Assembly: GCA_937877545.1 (NCBI GenBank)
Contig: CALFJE010000053.1
Coordinates: 1-26,478, forward strand
Length of the DNA stretch: 26,478 nt
DNA from: an uncultured Selenomonadales bacterium
GTDB taxonomy: Bacteria; Bacillota; Negativicutes; Selenomonadales; Selenomonadaceae
Direction: 5' to 3'
Shown here: positions 13,715-21,665 of the stretch, piece by piece
Position numbering within the stretch: the first letter of the stretch is position 1
Layout of the letters: the number at the start of each line of letters is the position of its first letter
Notes under the pieces: generated by a model
What the model was told of the DNA's origin: nothing
What the model saw: the letters and a program-made list of their open reading frames with translations, nothing else
Databases searched by the model: none
Program-made: the position numbers and the translations under genes

Positions 13715-16700
13715 ATGAAGATGTTTAACAAGAACGAAATGCGGCGTCGGCTCTTCGCTGTTGCGATTTTTTTCGGCGTGAGCACTGCCGCCGCTCAAGT
13801 TGACGCGTCCCAAACCGAATTCCTCCGCGCTGACGATTCAACCGTCGTCGAAATGGAATTCTTCGATAACGGCGAATTCGGCTCCGTTTACAACTTCAAC
13901 CGCTCGATTATCAATGCCGCCAAGTTCGGTGCCGCTTACTGGCAAAACGTCCTCGATCTGCGCGGAATTCAAACGCCTTGGCAAATCGCCCTCAATACCT
14001 CAAACTTGCCAATTCTTGATGCCCAAACTTTTTCCTTCGCCAACGCCGCCCTCGTTCAAGATAATTACCTCGCGCAAATGTTGCAAGGCGACAGAGACCT
14101 CACCGGCTTCAAATTGAAAACTTTGGCGGGCGAGGAGCTTTCCGCTCAAGATATTCAGACCTTCCTTAAAAAGTACGCGCCGCGCAAAGGCAGCTCCGCC
14201 GTTTCCGTCGTGAACGTCGGCAAGTACAAGGGCGCGAATCGTGACGGCGCAATCAACGGCTGGAACGTCGACGCCGATACTGTCCTGCCAACTAATGAAC
14301 AAGCCGCCGATTTGGTCGGAGCCGTGCGTCTGGAATTGGCTCACGCCCTCGGCTTGGCGGATTCGCCATTCACTTACAGGAACTCGACAATCCTTACCGA
14401 ACGCGAACTTAACGCCATGAAAGCCCTCGGCTACGACATAGACACAAGCAGATTTTACGGGCGTTCGATTTACTCAAACGGCGGCACCGTCACGAACGCC
14501 GATAATTTCACGAGCGCAGAGTCTTTGGCGGTCGGCTTGCACATTTCGGGCGCGAATAACACCGTCACGCAGAGCGGCAACATCACCTTGACGGGCACCG
14601 GCGCGGCGGGCATTCGCGTCGACGGCTTGGGCAATCAACTTACCGTCACGCAGGATGCCACAGTTCAATCCGACGGTCTGCGCGGCAAAGGCATTTTAAT
14701 TTCCTACGGGCGCGACCATACCTTGATCGTCGACGGAAATGTTGCGGCGTCGGGCAATGCCGCAGAATTCAATTTCGGCTCCAACATACTCGGCGCGGGC
14801 GGCGAATATCGCGGCTCCTATCTGCGTTATCTGCGTGGCGTCGACGAATCGGGCAATATCACTTCGGGCGAAAACCTTCCGCTGACCGCAACGGACGAAC
14901 TTAACGGCGCACTCGTCGGCGACTTCAATCTGTCGGGCAACCTGCGCGGCGGCGAACACGCAATTTATATCGGCAAGAATGCTTTCGTGCGCAACGTCAA
15001 CATAAACAAGGGCGCGACGCTCGAAGGCGACATCGTTTCGGAGTGGAAACACTTCACGGCGGCGGACGGCTTTCTTAGCACGTATCCCGTCGCTTTGCAA
15101 TACGGCGGCAACTCCTTCGACGCGACGAAGTATATCCCCGACCTCGTGACAAATCTTAACTTCAACACAAGCCTCGAATACGGCGGCAACATTTCGGGCG
15201 CGGACAACATCAAGCTCAACGTCAACGCCGGTGATTTTAAATTTTCGGGCGCGGCTGATATTTTGGGCGTGGAAGTCATGCGCGGCGCGAAAATTTACGG
15301 CGGCACGTTCACGCTCCACGACATGAGCGCGGATATTGCCGAGGGCTTCACCGATACCGCGACGGGCAAGTTCGTCAATCACGGGCTGATTGCGGCGGGC
15401 ACTCCGCACACCAATTTGGTTATCAACGGCGATTTGATTAGCGACGGCGTGATTCACAAGGTAAGCGGCGGCGAGGGCGGCACGATTATCGTCAACGGCA
15501 ACGCCGACGTTGAAGGCTCCACCGTCACGACCGACAGCCTCCTCCCCAATCAGACCGAGACCGTCCTAATCGCCAACTCAATCACCGGCAACATTAAAAA
15601 TCCCGTCGGCAACCCCGTCCCTGTTTCGGGCATGTTGGAGGCGACCGGCGCGATTGTCGGCAATACCTTGACCGTCACGACCTACGAATCGACGCGCACC
15701 GACGACTTGGCACCGCATGAAAAGCAGACCTTGGACGCCATGAGCAAAATGTTCGAGAAGCTGGAGGGCGAACCTCAACAGGAGGAGATGCGCGACCTTT
15801 ACAATCTGGAGCCGACCGAAGCCAAAAAGACTTTGACGCAAATCGGCTCCAACGACTGTGCGCGGATTATGAGTGTGGCTCAGCAAAATAACGCCGTCGA
15901 CAAGATGATAGCCGACCGCGTCACGCGGATTTTCGCGCCGGATTACATTGATATAAACCTGCACCCCATGAACTTTGCCGACGACGACACCGACTCCGCG
16001 CCCGATATGACCGTCAAGGTTAAAGTTCCCTCGCGGCAGGAAAACAACCTTTGGATTAACTACATGAAAAATTGGGGCAGCCTGCGCGGCGGTACCGATT
16101 ATCACGGTAGCGTGATTGTGGGCGGCTACGACAGACCCGTCGGCAAAAATGTTCGGGCGGGCATTTTAGCGACGTACGGGACAATCGGCTACGGCGCGGA
16201 TTCTTCGCGGGCGACCGTCTACGATACGCGCTTGGGGCTTTACGCGGGCTGGCACAATCGGGCAAGCGACGTTTATTTTTATGTCAACAGCGGGCAGTTG
16301 CGCAATTCGTTGCACAGAGGGCTTTCGTCGTTGGGTTTGTCGACGCATGCCAATTACAAGAGCCGAATCATTGAGGTTGGCGGCGAGTATAAGTACGATT
16401 TGTCGCCCGGTAAGACGTGGCACGTGAGTCCGTTTGTTAATTTCCAGGCGTCGCACTTGCGGCAGGACAGCTATAACGAGCGGGGCGCGGGCATTTACAA
16501 TCAGCACGTCGACGCGGACAGCAATACCTACTTCGCGGCGCAGACGGGGCTGGACTTGAAACGCTATTGGCGGTCGGGCATGTTCGGGTTGAGATTTGGC
16601 GTTAAGCACGGCTTCACGGGTGCAGACCCCGATTTGCAAGTCAGCTACGAGGGCGACACCGCCAACAGCTACAGAATTCGCAACAAGCGCGACAAAACGC

Positions 16701-16831
16701 ATTTTATCTTCAGCGTGCGCGGCGAAAATGAATTTGCTCGCGGCTGGTCGGTGGGCGGCGAGGCTGAATTGCAACTCGGCGAGGAGGATAAGGACGTTAC
16801 GGCGTCACTGATGTTTAGGAGGATTTGGTAA
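13715..16831 (+). CDS. Autotransporter with a degenerate metalloprotease-like N-terminal domain
   Basis: A 1038-residue type V secreted surface protein with three regions. First is a signal peptide (about 1-32). Second is an N-terminal region (about 33-250) with AAYWQNVL and LELAHALGLAD (206-216), which looks like a matrixin/HExxHxxGxxH site. However, the first zinc histidine is Leu206, and Asp216 or its neighbours replace the third. Third are a glycine- and asparagine-rich beta-helix passenger (about 250-700), a linker helix, and a C-terminal autotransporter barrel (about 770-1038). The barrel begins LWINYMKNWGSLRGG, has alternating aromatic strands and ends in RRIW with the expected terminal aromatic. 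The start ATG has GGGAG 9 nt upstream. Monocistronic by context. The barrel class is firm; the passenger activity is unknown and probably not proteolytic. Confidence 0.88.
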   Translation: MKMFNKNEMRRRLFAVAIFFGVSTAAAQVDASQTEFLRADDSTVVEMEFFDNGEFGSVYNFNRSIINAAKFGAAYWQNVLDLRGIQTPWQIALNTSNLPILDAQTFSFANAALVQDNYLAQMLQGDRDLTGFKLKTLAGEELSAQDIQTFLKKYAPRKGSSAVSVVNVGKYKGANRDGAINGWNVDADTVLPTNEQAADLVGAVRLELAHALGLADSPFTYRNSTILTERELNAMKALGYDIDTSRFYGRSIYSNGGTVTNADNFTSAESLAVGLHISGANNTVTQSGNITLTGTGAAGIRVDGLGNQLTVTQDATVQSDGLRGKGILISYGRDHTLIVDGNVAASGNAAEFNFGSNILGAGGEYRGSYLRYLRGVDESGNITSGENLPLTATDELNGALVGDFNLSGNLRGGEHAIYIGKNAFVRNVNINKGATLEGDIVSEWKHFTAADGFLSTYPVALQYGGNSFDATKYIPDLVTNLNFNTSLEYGGNISGADNIKLNVNAGDFKFSGAADILGVEVMRGAKIYGGTFTLHDMSADIAEGFTDTATGKFVNHGLIAAGTPHTNLVINGDLISDGVIHKVSGGEGGTIIVNGNADVEGSTVTTDSLLPNQTETVLIANSITGNIKNPVGNPVPVSGMLEATGAIVGNTLTVTTYESTRTDDLAPHEKQTLDAMSKMFEKLEGEPQQEEMRDLYNLEPTEAKKTLTQIGSNDCARIMSVAQQNNAVDKMIADRVTRIFAPDYIDINLHPMNFADDDTDSAPDMTVKVKVPSRQENNLWINYMKNWGSLRGGTDYHGSVIVGGYDRPVGKNVRAGILATYGTIGYGADSSRATVYDTRLGLYAGWHNRASDVYFYVNSGQLRNSLHRGLSSLGLSTHANYKSRIIEVGGEYKYDLSPGKTWHVSPFVNFQASHLRQDSYNERGAGIYNQHVDADSNTYFAAQTGLDLKRYWRSGMFGLRFGVKHGFTGADPDLQVSYEGDTANSYRIRNKRDKTHFIFSVRGENEFARGWSVGGEAELQLGEEDKDVTASLMFRRIW

Positions 16832-16904
16832 CTTTCTTCCTCGCAAGAAAGTATCCTAAGAATCGTTTGATTAACTACTTTCTTTCAGTGGCGAAAGAAA
16901 GTAG
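16831..16904. repeat. Paired palindromes after the autotransporter gene
   Basis: Two related hairpins lie here. ACTTTCTT (16831-16838) pairs with AAGAAAGT (16845-16852). CTACTTTCTTTC (16875-16886) pairs perfectly with GAAAGAAAGTAG (16893-16904) around loop AGTGGC. The loop bases GTGGC can also pair with GCCAC at 16913-16917. Neither hairpin has a T-run, so they are not simple terminators; they look like a dispersed palindromic repeat or an RNA-stabilising element. Confidence 0.75.
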
Positions 16905-17052
16905 CAAAGAAAGCCACCACTGCGCGTGGGGCGGATACCGCCTCATATTCTAACGTCTGCGCCTGACCGAAGCCGTCTGTGCCGCTATGAAACCTTCCTG
17001 GTTTCAAGTCGCGGCGAGCCGCCCTCCTTGGCGGCTTTAAAATACGCGATTA
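16905..17052. other. Non-coding hairpin-rich region upstream of the response regulator
   Basis: No credible gene. Further hairpins are CCAC/GTGG (16917-16929), GGCGG-ATA-CCGCC (16930-16942), TGAAACC/GGTTTCA (16988-17006) nested inside GCCGC (16981-16985)/GCGGC (17011-17015), and AGCCGCC/GGCGGCT (17017-17036) followed by TTTAAAA. The last is terminator-like but has a short T-run. A weak TTGGCG-17-TACTAG (17028-17056) could be a promoter for the regulator. With the preceding palindromes this makes about 200 bp of structured sequence. Confidence 0.55.
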
Positions 17053-17087
17053 CTAGTCCCTAGTCCCTAATTCCTAATTCCTAATTC
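17053..17087. repeat. Five-unit heptanucleotide tandem repeat
   Basis: Five units in register (CTAGTCC twice, CTAATTC three times) end just before the AAGGAGG ribosome site of the response regulator. It is the same repeat family and copy number as at 10369-10404, but in opposite orientation relative to the downstream gene. Confidence 0.8.
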
Positions 17088-17103
17088 CTAAGGAGGATTT
17101 TGA

Positions 17104-17787
17104 ATGGCAGAAAAGATTTTCATAGTGGAGGACGAGCGTCCGATTGCTCGCCTGCTCCAATTAACCCTCGAACGCGAAGGCTTCAAGACCGCAACCGAAC
17201 CCAACGGGCGTCGCGCTTACGAACGTATCTTGCAGGAAAAATACGATTTGATTTTGCTCGACGTTATGCTTCCCGAAATGGACGGCATGGAAATTTGCAA
17301 ACGCGTCCGCGAAGTGAGCGACGTACCCATAATAATGCTGACCGCCCGCGACGAAATTCGCGACAAGGTTGAGGGCTTAGACCTCGGAGCCAACGACTAC
17401 ATGACCAAGCCCTTCGCCGCCGAGGAACTCCTCGCCCGTATTCGCGGCACGCTCCGCCGTCACACCGAACGCGTCCGCGCCGAGGAGGATAAACGCTACG
17501 TCGTCAAAAATATGATTCTTTACCCCGAACGCTACGAGGTCACCGTCAAGGGCGAACACGTCGAGCTTACCCATAAGGAATACGAGCTGTTGAAGTATCT
17601 GGTTGAAAATAAGCGCAACGTCTTGAGCCGCGACCAGATTCTCCAGACCGTTTGGGGCTATGACTATATCGGCGATACCAACGTCGTCGACGTGTATATC
17701 AGCTATCTGCGCTCCAAAATCGACGACCGCTTCGGCGAAAAGTACATTTACACGACCAGAGGCGTCGGCTATGCAATTAGGGATTGA
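17104..17787 (+). CDS. OmpR/PhoB-family response regulator
   Basis: A 227-residue two-component transcription factor. The receiver domain (about 3-115) has the acidic pair Glu9/Asp10, phospho-acceptor Asp53 (LLDVMLPEMDG), Thr80 and Lys102 (TKPF). The winged-helix DNA-binding domain (about 130-227) has LTHKEYELLKYLVENKRNVLSRDQIL and ends VYISYLRSKID...TTRGVGYAIRD. The start ATG follows AAGGAGG by 7 nt. It overlaps the downstream kinase gene by 17 nt and is presumably its partner. The overall look is like ArlR/PhoP-type regulators; target genes are unknown. Confidence 0.93.
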   Translation: MAEKIFIVEDERPIARLLQLTLEREGFKTATEPNGRRAYERILQEKYDLILLDVMLPEMDGMEICKRVREVSDVPIIMLTARDEIRDKVEGLDLGANDYMTKPFAAEELLARIRGTLRRHTERVRAEEDKRYVVKNMILYPERYEVTVKGEHVELTHKEYELLKYLVENKRNVLSRDQILQTVWGYDYIGDTNVVDVYISYLRSKIDDRFGEKYIYTTRGVGYAIRD

Positions 17788-18481
17788 GGCGGCGCGAGCA
17801 GAGGAAAATTTCCAACGTCAACAACGATTCATCAATGACGTATCGCACGAACTGAGGACGCCGTTGACAATCATACGCGGCTACGTGGACATATTGGAAC
17901 GCTACGGCGCGGCAGACCCCGAATTGTTCAAGGAGGCTGTCACGTCGATAAAAAATTCCGCGCAGAATATGCAAAACCTCGTTGAAAATTTGCTGTTCCT
18001 GGCGCGAGCCGAACAAGGACATCGTGCGCTGACGAAGGTTCCCGTCGATTTGGACGACCTGCTGATAAAATTCATCGAGGATTACGCTTCGCCGCGAGTG
18101 CAAATCACAAAGCTTGCGCCGTGCAAAATCTTGGCGGACGCGGAGTATATCAAGAAAATGTTCGCCGCCTTCCTGGATAATGCCCTGCGCTACAGCCCGC
18201 CCGATACCGTCGTGCAAGTGGAGCTGACCGTTGCGGGCAATACGGCGACGCTGAAGTTCATCGACAGGGGCATCGGCATTTCAAAGGAGGACAGCGCGAA
18301 AATCTTCGACCTGTTCTATCGCTCCGACAAGGCGCGTACCAAAAACGATTCCGGCGAGAGTACCGTCGGGCTGGGCTTGTCTATCGCCAAATGGATAGCC
18401 GACCGCCACGACATAAAAATCGGCGTGCGCAGTAAGCCCGGCGCGGGTACGACCTTCACGCTGACCGTTCCAACGATTTGA
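17771..18481 (+). CDS. Sensor-less histidine kinase (HisKA + HATPase only)
   Basis: A 236-residue soluble kinase core. HisKA carries His26 in DVSHELRTPLTIIRGY. The ATPase domain has the N box DNALRYS, G1 DRGIGI, F box FDLFYRSD and G2 GLGLSIAK. Relatives paired with this regulator class are usually about 450 residues, with two membrane helices and HAMP; here only the last few residues resembling a HAMP exit helix (IEAARAEENFQRQQRF) remain before HisKA. The ATG at 17771 lies inside the regulator gene with AGAGG 8 nt upstream. A longer frame back to 17660 is the out-of-frame shadow of the regulator. Catalytic motifs are intact, so it may act as a constitutive or phosphatase-type kinase. A deletion of the sensor half is my inference. 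Confidence 0.85.
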   Translation: MQLGIEAARAEENFQRQQRFINDVSHELRTPLTIIRGYVDILERYGAADPELFKEAVTSIKNSAQNMQNLVENLLFLARAEQGHRALTKVPVDLDDLLIKFIEDYASPRVQITKLAPCKILADAEYIKKMFAAFLDNALRYSPPDTVVQVELTVAGNTATLKFIDRGIGISKEDSAKIFDLFYRSDKARTKNDSGESTVGLGLSIAKWIADRHDIKIGVRSKPGAGTTFTLTVPTI

Positions 18482-18484
18482 ATC

Positions 18485-18517
18485 AAGCCTTCCGATTTCG
18501 GAGGGCTTAATTTTTTT
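18485..18517 (+). terminator. Intrinsic terminator after the two-component genes
   Basis: The AAGCC-T-TCCG arm (18485-18494) pairs with CGGA-G-GGCTT (18499-18508, one G:T pair) around a 4-base loop, followed by AATTTTTTT. It starts four bases after the kinase stop. Confidence 0.85.
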
Positions 18518-18526
18518 AATGACAGC

Positions 18527-18555
18527 TTGCTATCTTAAGGTAATTCTAATAAAAT
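18527..18555 (+). promoter_or_regulatory. Predicted promoter for the hybrid histidine kinase
   Basis: TTGCTA (18527-18532), a 17-bp spacer and TAAAAT (18550-18555). A copy of the window's recurrent word AATCTGCGCGG overlaps and follows the -10 (18553-18563), at the expected transcription start. Confidence 0.65.
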
Positions 18556-18589
18556 CTGCGCGGAAAAATATTGGCGCGAGGTTTTGGTA

Positions 18590-21500
18590 ATGGAAGAGAA
18601 AAATTTAACCGAAAATAAAAAAACCGTTTCAACCGCGATTATCGGCGGGGCGATTGTTGCCGTGCTGTTAATCCTGTCGACGCTGTGGATAAATAATCGC
18701 GGGCAAGACGATACCTCCGAGGCGGTGCACTCCGTGAGCGAAATGTATCTGCGCGAACTGACCGACCGCCGCGAACAAGTCCTTATCGCCCGCATTAACA
18801 TTCACGTGAATAACATAAGAGCCGCCTTGAAGATTTTGACGCCCGCCGATTTGCAAAGCGTCGAGACTTTGAGCGCGTTCCTCGGCAAAATGGAAACTTT
18901 CTGCGGCGTCGACCAATTTGCCCTCGTCGACACCAACGGCACAATCTACACGCCCGAAGGCGTCGCGCCCAATCCCGACGCCTATTCTTTTGCCGACAAG
19001 TCAATCAACTCCTCCACGGTTTACACGTTTGATAAGACCGTGGCGGTAGCCGTTCCCGTCGAAGGCTTGACCTTCCTGGGCGTCGCGCTCAAGAATTGTT
19101 TCATTCAACTGCCCATGCCGCGCTTTATGGAAGGAATTCTGGTGCACACGGCCGCAAGCGGTATGACGTTCTTCAACCTTTACTACACCAACGGCGATTC
19201 ACTTACGGAGTCCGTGCTCGGCGGGCTTGACAGCGGTACAAACCTCCTCGAAGCCCTGGAAGGCGCGACCTTCGCCGAAAATTATTCGCTTGCCAAGGTT
19301 AAAGACGACTTCGCCGGCAGTAAGCAGGGCGCGGCGTCCTTCACGTATCGCGGGGCGCAGGAGACGTTGTATTATCGCCCCGTCGGCAATACCGGCTGGA
19401 TGCTGACCTATCTGATTCGCGAAAACAAAATCGAGGAGGAAATCGCCGCCGTCAACTCCGATATGCGCCAACGTTCGCTAATCCAAATCGCCTTGACAAT
19501 GGCGGCTATGCTGGTTGTCTTCCTTACGATAATTTCGCAGGCTCGCAGGAATACCGCGCTGCTCCACCAGAAAAATTTGACCGAGACCGAAAATCGCGTC
19601 AAGCAGGAGGAAATGGAAGAGAAATTCCGCTTGCAAACGAAATTGCTTTCCGAGGAACGTCGGCGTCGGCGGCAGAGCGAAATGATTCAGGCTTTGACGG
19701 CGGATTATCGGCTGGTCTATCATTTGAATTTGGATTCGGACGAGGCGGTTTGCTATCGTGTCGCGCCCGAAATTACCGCCCTGTTCCACCGCAGGCAGAG
19801 CGACGTTATCCGTTTCCGTGCGGCTATGGATAATTACGTTCGGGAATACGTCGCGCCCAATGACCGCGAGGAGCTTTTGAAGTTCGTTGAGCCGCACAAT
19901 CTGCGCGCCCGCCTTGCCAATGAGGAAATTATTTCGCACCGCTATTTAATGGTGCGCTATGGCGAGGAACATTTCATGATGCTCCGCGTGGCACGTATCG
20001 ACGAGGGACTTCACGCTGTGGGTATCGGCTTTGCCAACGTCGACGAGCAAACGCGGGAGTCTTTGGCGCGTAACCGTGAACTTGCCGAGGCATTGGCGCA
20101 AGCTCAGCACGCCAACGCCTCCAAAACGACTTTCCTGTCGAACATGAGCCACGACATACGCACGCCCATGAATGCGATAATCGGCTTCACGACAATGGCT
20201 CTGCGCCACTTCGACAATCGCACGCAAGTTAAGGATTCGCTGAAAAAAGTCTTGGCTTCAAGCAATCACCTCCTCGGCTTGATAAACGACATCCTTGACA
20301 TGAGCCGAATCGAATCGGGGCGCGTGGAAGTCGCCGAACAGGAATGCAACCTCTCCGACCTTATTCACAATCTGATTCATCTGATTCAGCCGCAAGTCAC
20401 CGCCAAGCAACAGAAATTCCAAATCGACGCCTTCAAGGTCAAGAACGAAGACGTTTACGCCGACCAGCTTAAAATCAATCAGGTGCTGATAAATATTTTG
20501 AGCAACGCGGTTAAATACACGCCGTCGACGGGCTCGATTTTCTTCCGCATTTCGCAATACGAATCCGAAATTCCCGGTTGCGCCAAATACGAATTCCGAA
20601 TCAAGGACAACGGCTTGGGCATGAGCAAGGAATTTCTTAAGCACGTGTTTGACGCCTTTGAACGCGAGGAGACTTCGACGAAGAGCGGCATACAGGGCAC
20701 GGGGCTTGGCATGTCGATAACCAAAAAAATGGTTGAGCTTATGGGCGGCGATATTTCCGTCGAGAGCGAAAAGGGCAAGGGCAGCGAGTTCACCGTCACG
20801 CTGGATTTGAAACTTCAGCACAACGTCAAGCAGGTGCCGATTCAGGAGCTGAATAATCTGCGCGCCTTGATTGTCGACGACGACTTTAACACGTGCGAAT
20901 CCGTCACGACTATGCTTAAGCAAATGGGCATGCGTTCAGAGTGGACGACTTCGCCGAGGGAAGCGGTCTTCCGCGCAGGCAGAGCTTTGGACGACGACCC
21001 GTTCAGCGCGTACATAATCGATTGGCTCATGCCCGACCAAAACGGGATTGAAACCGTCCGCCAAATCCGCCGCGTGGTTGGCGATACCGCGCCCGTGATT
21101 ATCTTGACGGCTTACGATTATTCCGACATTGAGCTTGAGGCAAAGGCGGCGGGCGTTACGACTTTTTGCACGAAGCCGCTGTTCATGAGCGATTTGAAAA
21201 ACGCCTTGTCGCGGGCGATAAGCGGGCGCGAGGACGATAGCAATAAGCACGACGATTTATCCTCGACGAACTTCAGCGGCAAGCGCGTGTTGTTGGTTGA
21301 AGATATTGAGGTCAACCGCGAGATAGCCAATGCGATTTTGCTTGAAATTGGTTTGGAAGTCGAGGACGCCAACGACGGTACGGTCGCGGTGCAAAAGGTA
21401 AAGGACGCGCCGCCGAATCACTACGACTTGATTTTAATGGATGTGCAAATGCCCGTAATGAACGGCTACGACGCCACGCGCAATATCCGCGCCTTGAACC

Positions 21501-21655
21501 GCGCCGACGCAAAAACGGTGCCGATTGTCGCCATGACCGCCAACGCCTTCGAGGAGGATAAGGAAAATGCGCTCAAATGCGGCATGAACGACCACCTCGC
21601 CAAGCCGCTCGACATCCCCAAGTTGCTTGAGACTTTGCACAAATATCTTAAGTGA
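18590..21655 (+). CDS. Membrane hybrid histidine kinase with two receiver domains
   Basis: A 1021-residue sensor kinase with a membrane helix (about 15-33), an extracytoplasmic Cache-like sensor (about 45-280, including LVDTNGTIYTPEG) and a second membrane helix (about 296-316). Next come a coiled coil (about 320-365) and a PAS-like region (about 370-485). HisKA has His521 in SNMSHDIRTPMNAIIGF. The ATPase has NILSNAVKY, KDNGLGM and GTGLGMSI. Receiver 1 has Asp811 (IIDWLMPDQNG) and receiver 2 has Asp951 (LMDVQMPVMNG). There is no HPt or DNA-binding domain, so phosphate must pass to a separate protein or stay within the molecule. ATG 18590 was chosen because GAGG lies 8 nt upstream; TTG 18584 is less likely. 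It has its own promoter and precedes the DUF268 gene by 10 bp. Confidence 0.92.
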   Translation: MEEKNLTENKKTVSTAIIGGAIVAVLLILSTLWINNRGQDDTSEAVHSVSEMYLRELTDRREQVLIARINIHVNNIRAALKILTPADLQSVETLSAFLGKMETFCGVDQFALVDTNGTIYTPEGVAPNPDAYSFADKSINSSTVYTFDKTVAVAVPVEGLTFLGVALKNCFIQLPMPRFMEGILVHTAASGMTFFNLYYTNGDSLTESVLGGLDSGTNLLEALEGATFAENYSLAKVKDDFAGSKQGAASFTYRGAQETLYYRPVGNTGWMLTYLIRENKIEEEIAAVNSDMRQRSLIQIALTMAAMLVVFLTIISQARRNTALLHQKNLTETENRVKQEEMEEKFRLQTKLLSEERRRRRQSEMIQALTADYRLVYHLNLDSDEAVCYRVAPEITALFHRRQSDVIRFRAAMDNYVREYVAPNDREELLKFVEPHNLRARLANEEIISHRYLMVRYGEEHFMMLRVARIDEGLHAVGIGFANVDEQTRESLARNRELAEALAQAQHANASKTTFLSNMSHDIRTPMNAIIGFTTMALRHFDNRTQVKDSLKKVLASSNHLLGLINDILDMSRIESGRVEVAEQECNLSDLIHNLIHLIQPQVTAKQQKFQIDAFKVKNEDVYADQLKINQVLINILSNAVKYTPSTGSIFFRISQYESEIPGCAKYEFRIKDNGLGMSKEFLKHVFDAFEREETSTKSGIQGTGLGMSITKKMVELMGGDISVESEKGKGSEFTVTLDLKLQHNVKQVPIQELNNLRALIVDDDFNTCESVTTMLKQMGMRSEWTTSPREAVFRAGRALDDDPFSAYIIDWLMPDQNGIETVRQIRRVVGDTAPVIILTAYDYSDIELEAKAAGVTTFCTKPLFMSDLKNALSRAISGREDDSNKHDDLSSTNFSGKRVLLVEDIEVNREIANAILLEIGLEVEDANDGTVAVQKVKDAPPNHYDLILMDVQMPVMNGYDATRNIRALNRADAKTVPIVAMTANAFEEDKENALKCGMNDHLAKPLDIPKLLETLHKYLK

Positions 21656-21665
21656 GGCGATTTTA

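Noticed and set aside
14330..14362. Active zinc metalloprotease in the autotransporter
   Set aside because: The first and third expected zinc histidines are absent (LELAH, then AD), so I describe the motif as degenerate rather than catalytic.
14696..15457. A 253-codon minus-strand frame opposite the autotransporter passenger
   Set aside because: Antisense shadow of a coherent signal peptide-passenger-barrel protein, without domain signs or a start site.
17660..17770. Extension of the short kinase upstream through the regulator gene
   Set aside because: The added residues (serine/threonine/proline-rich) are the out-of-frame reading of the regulator's DNA-binding domain and resemble no sensor or HAMP; ATG 17771 has its own ribosome site.
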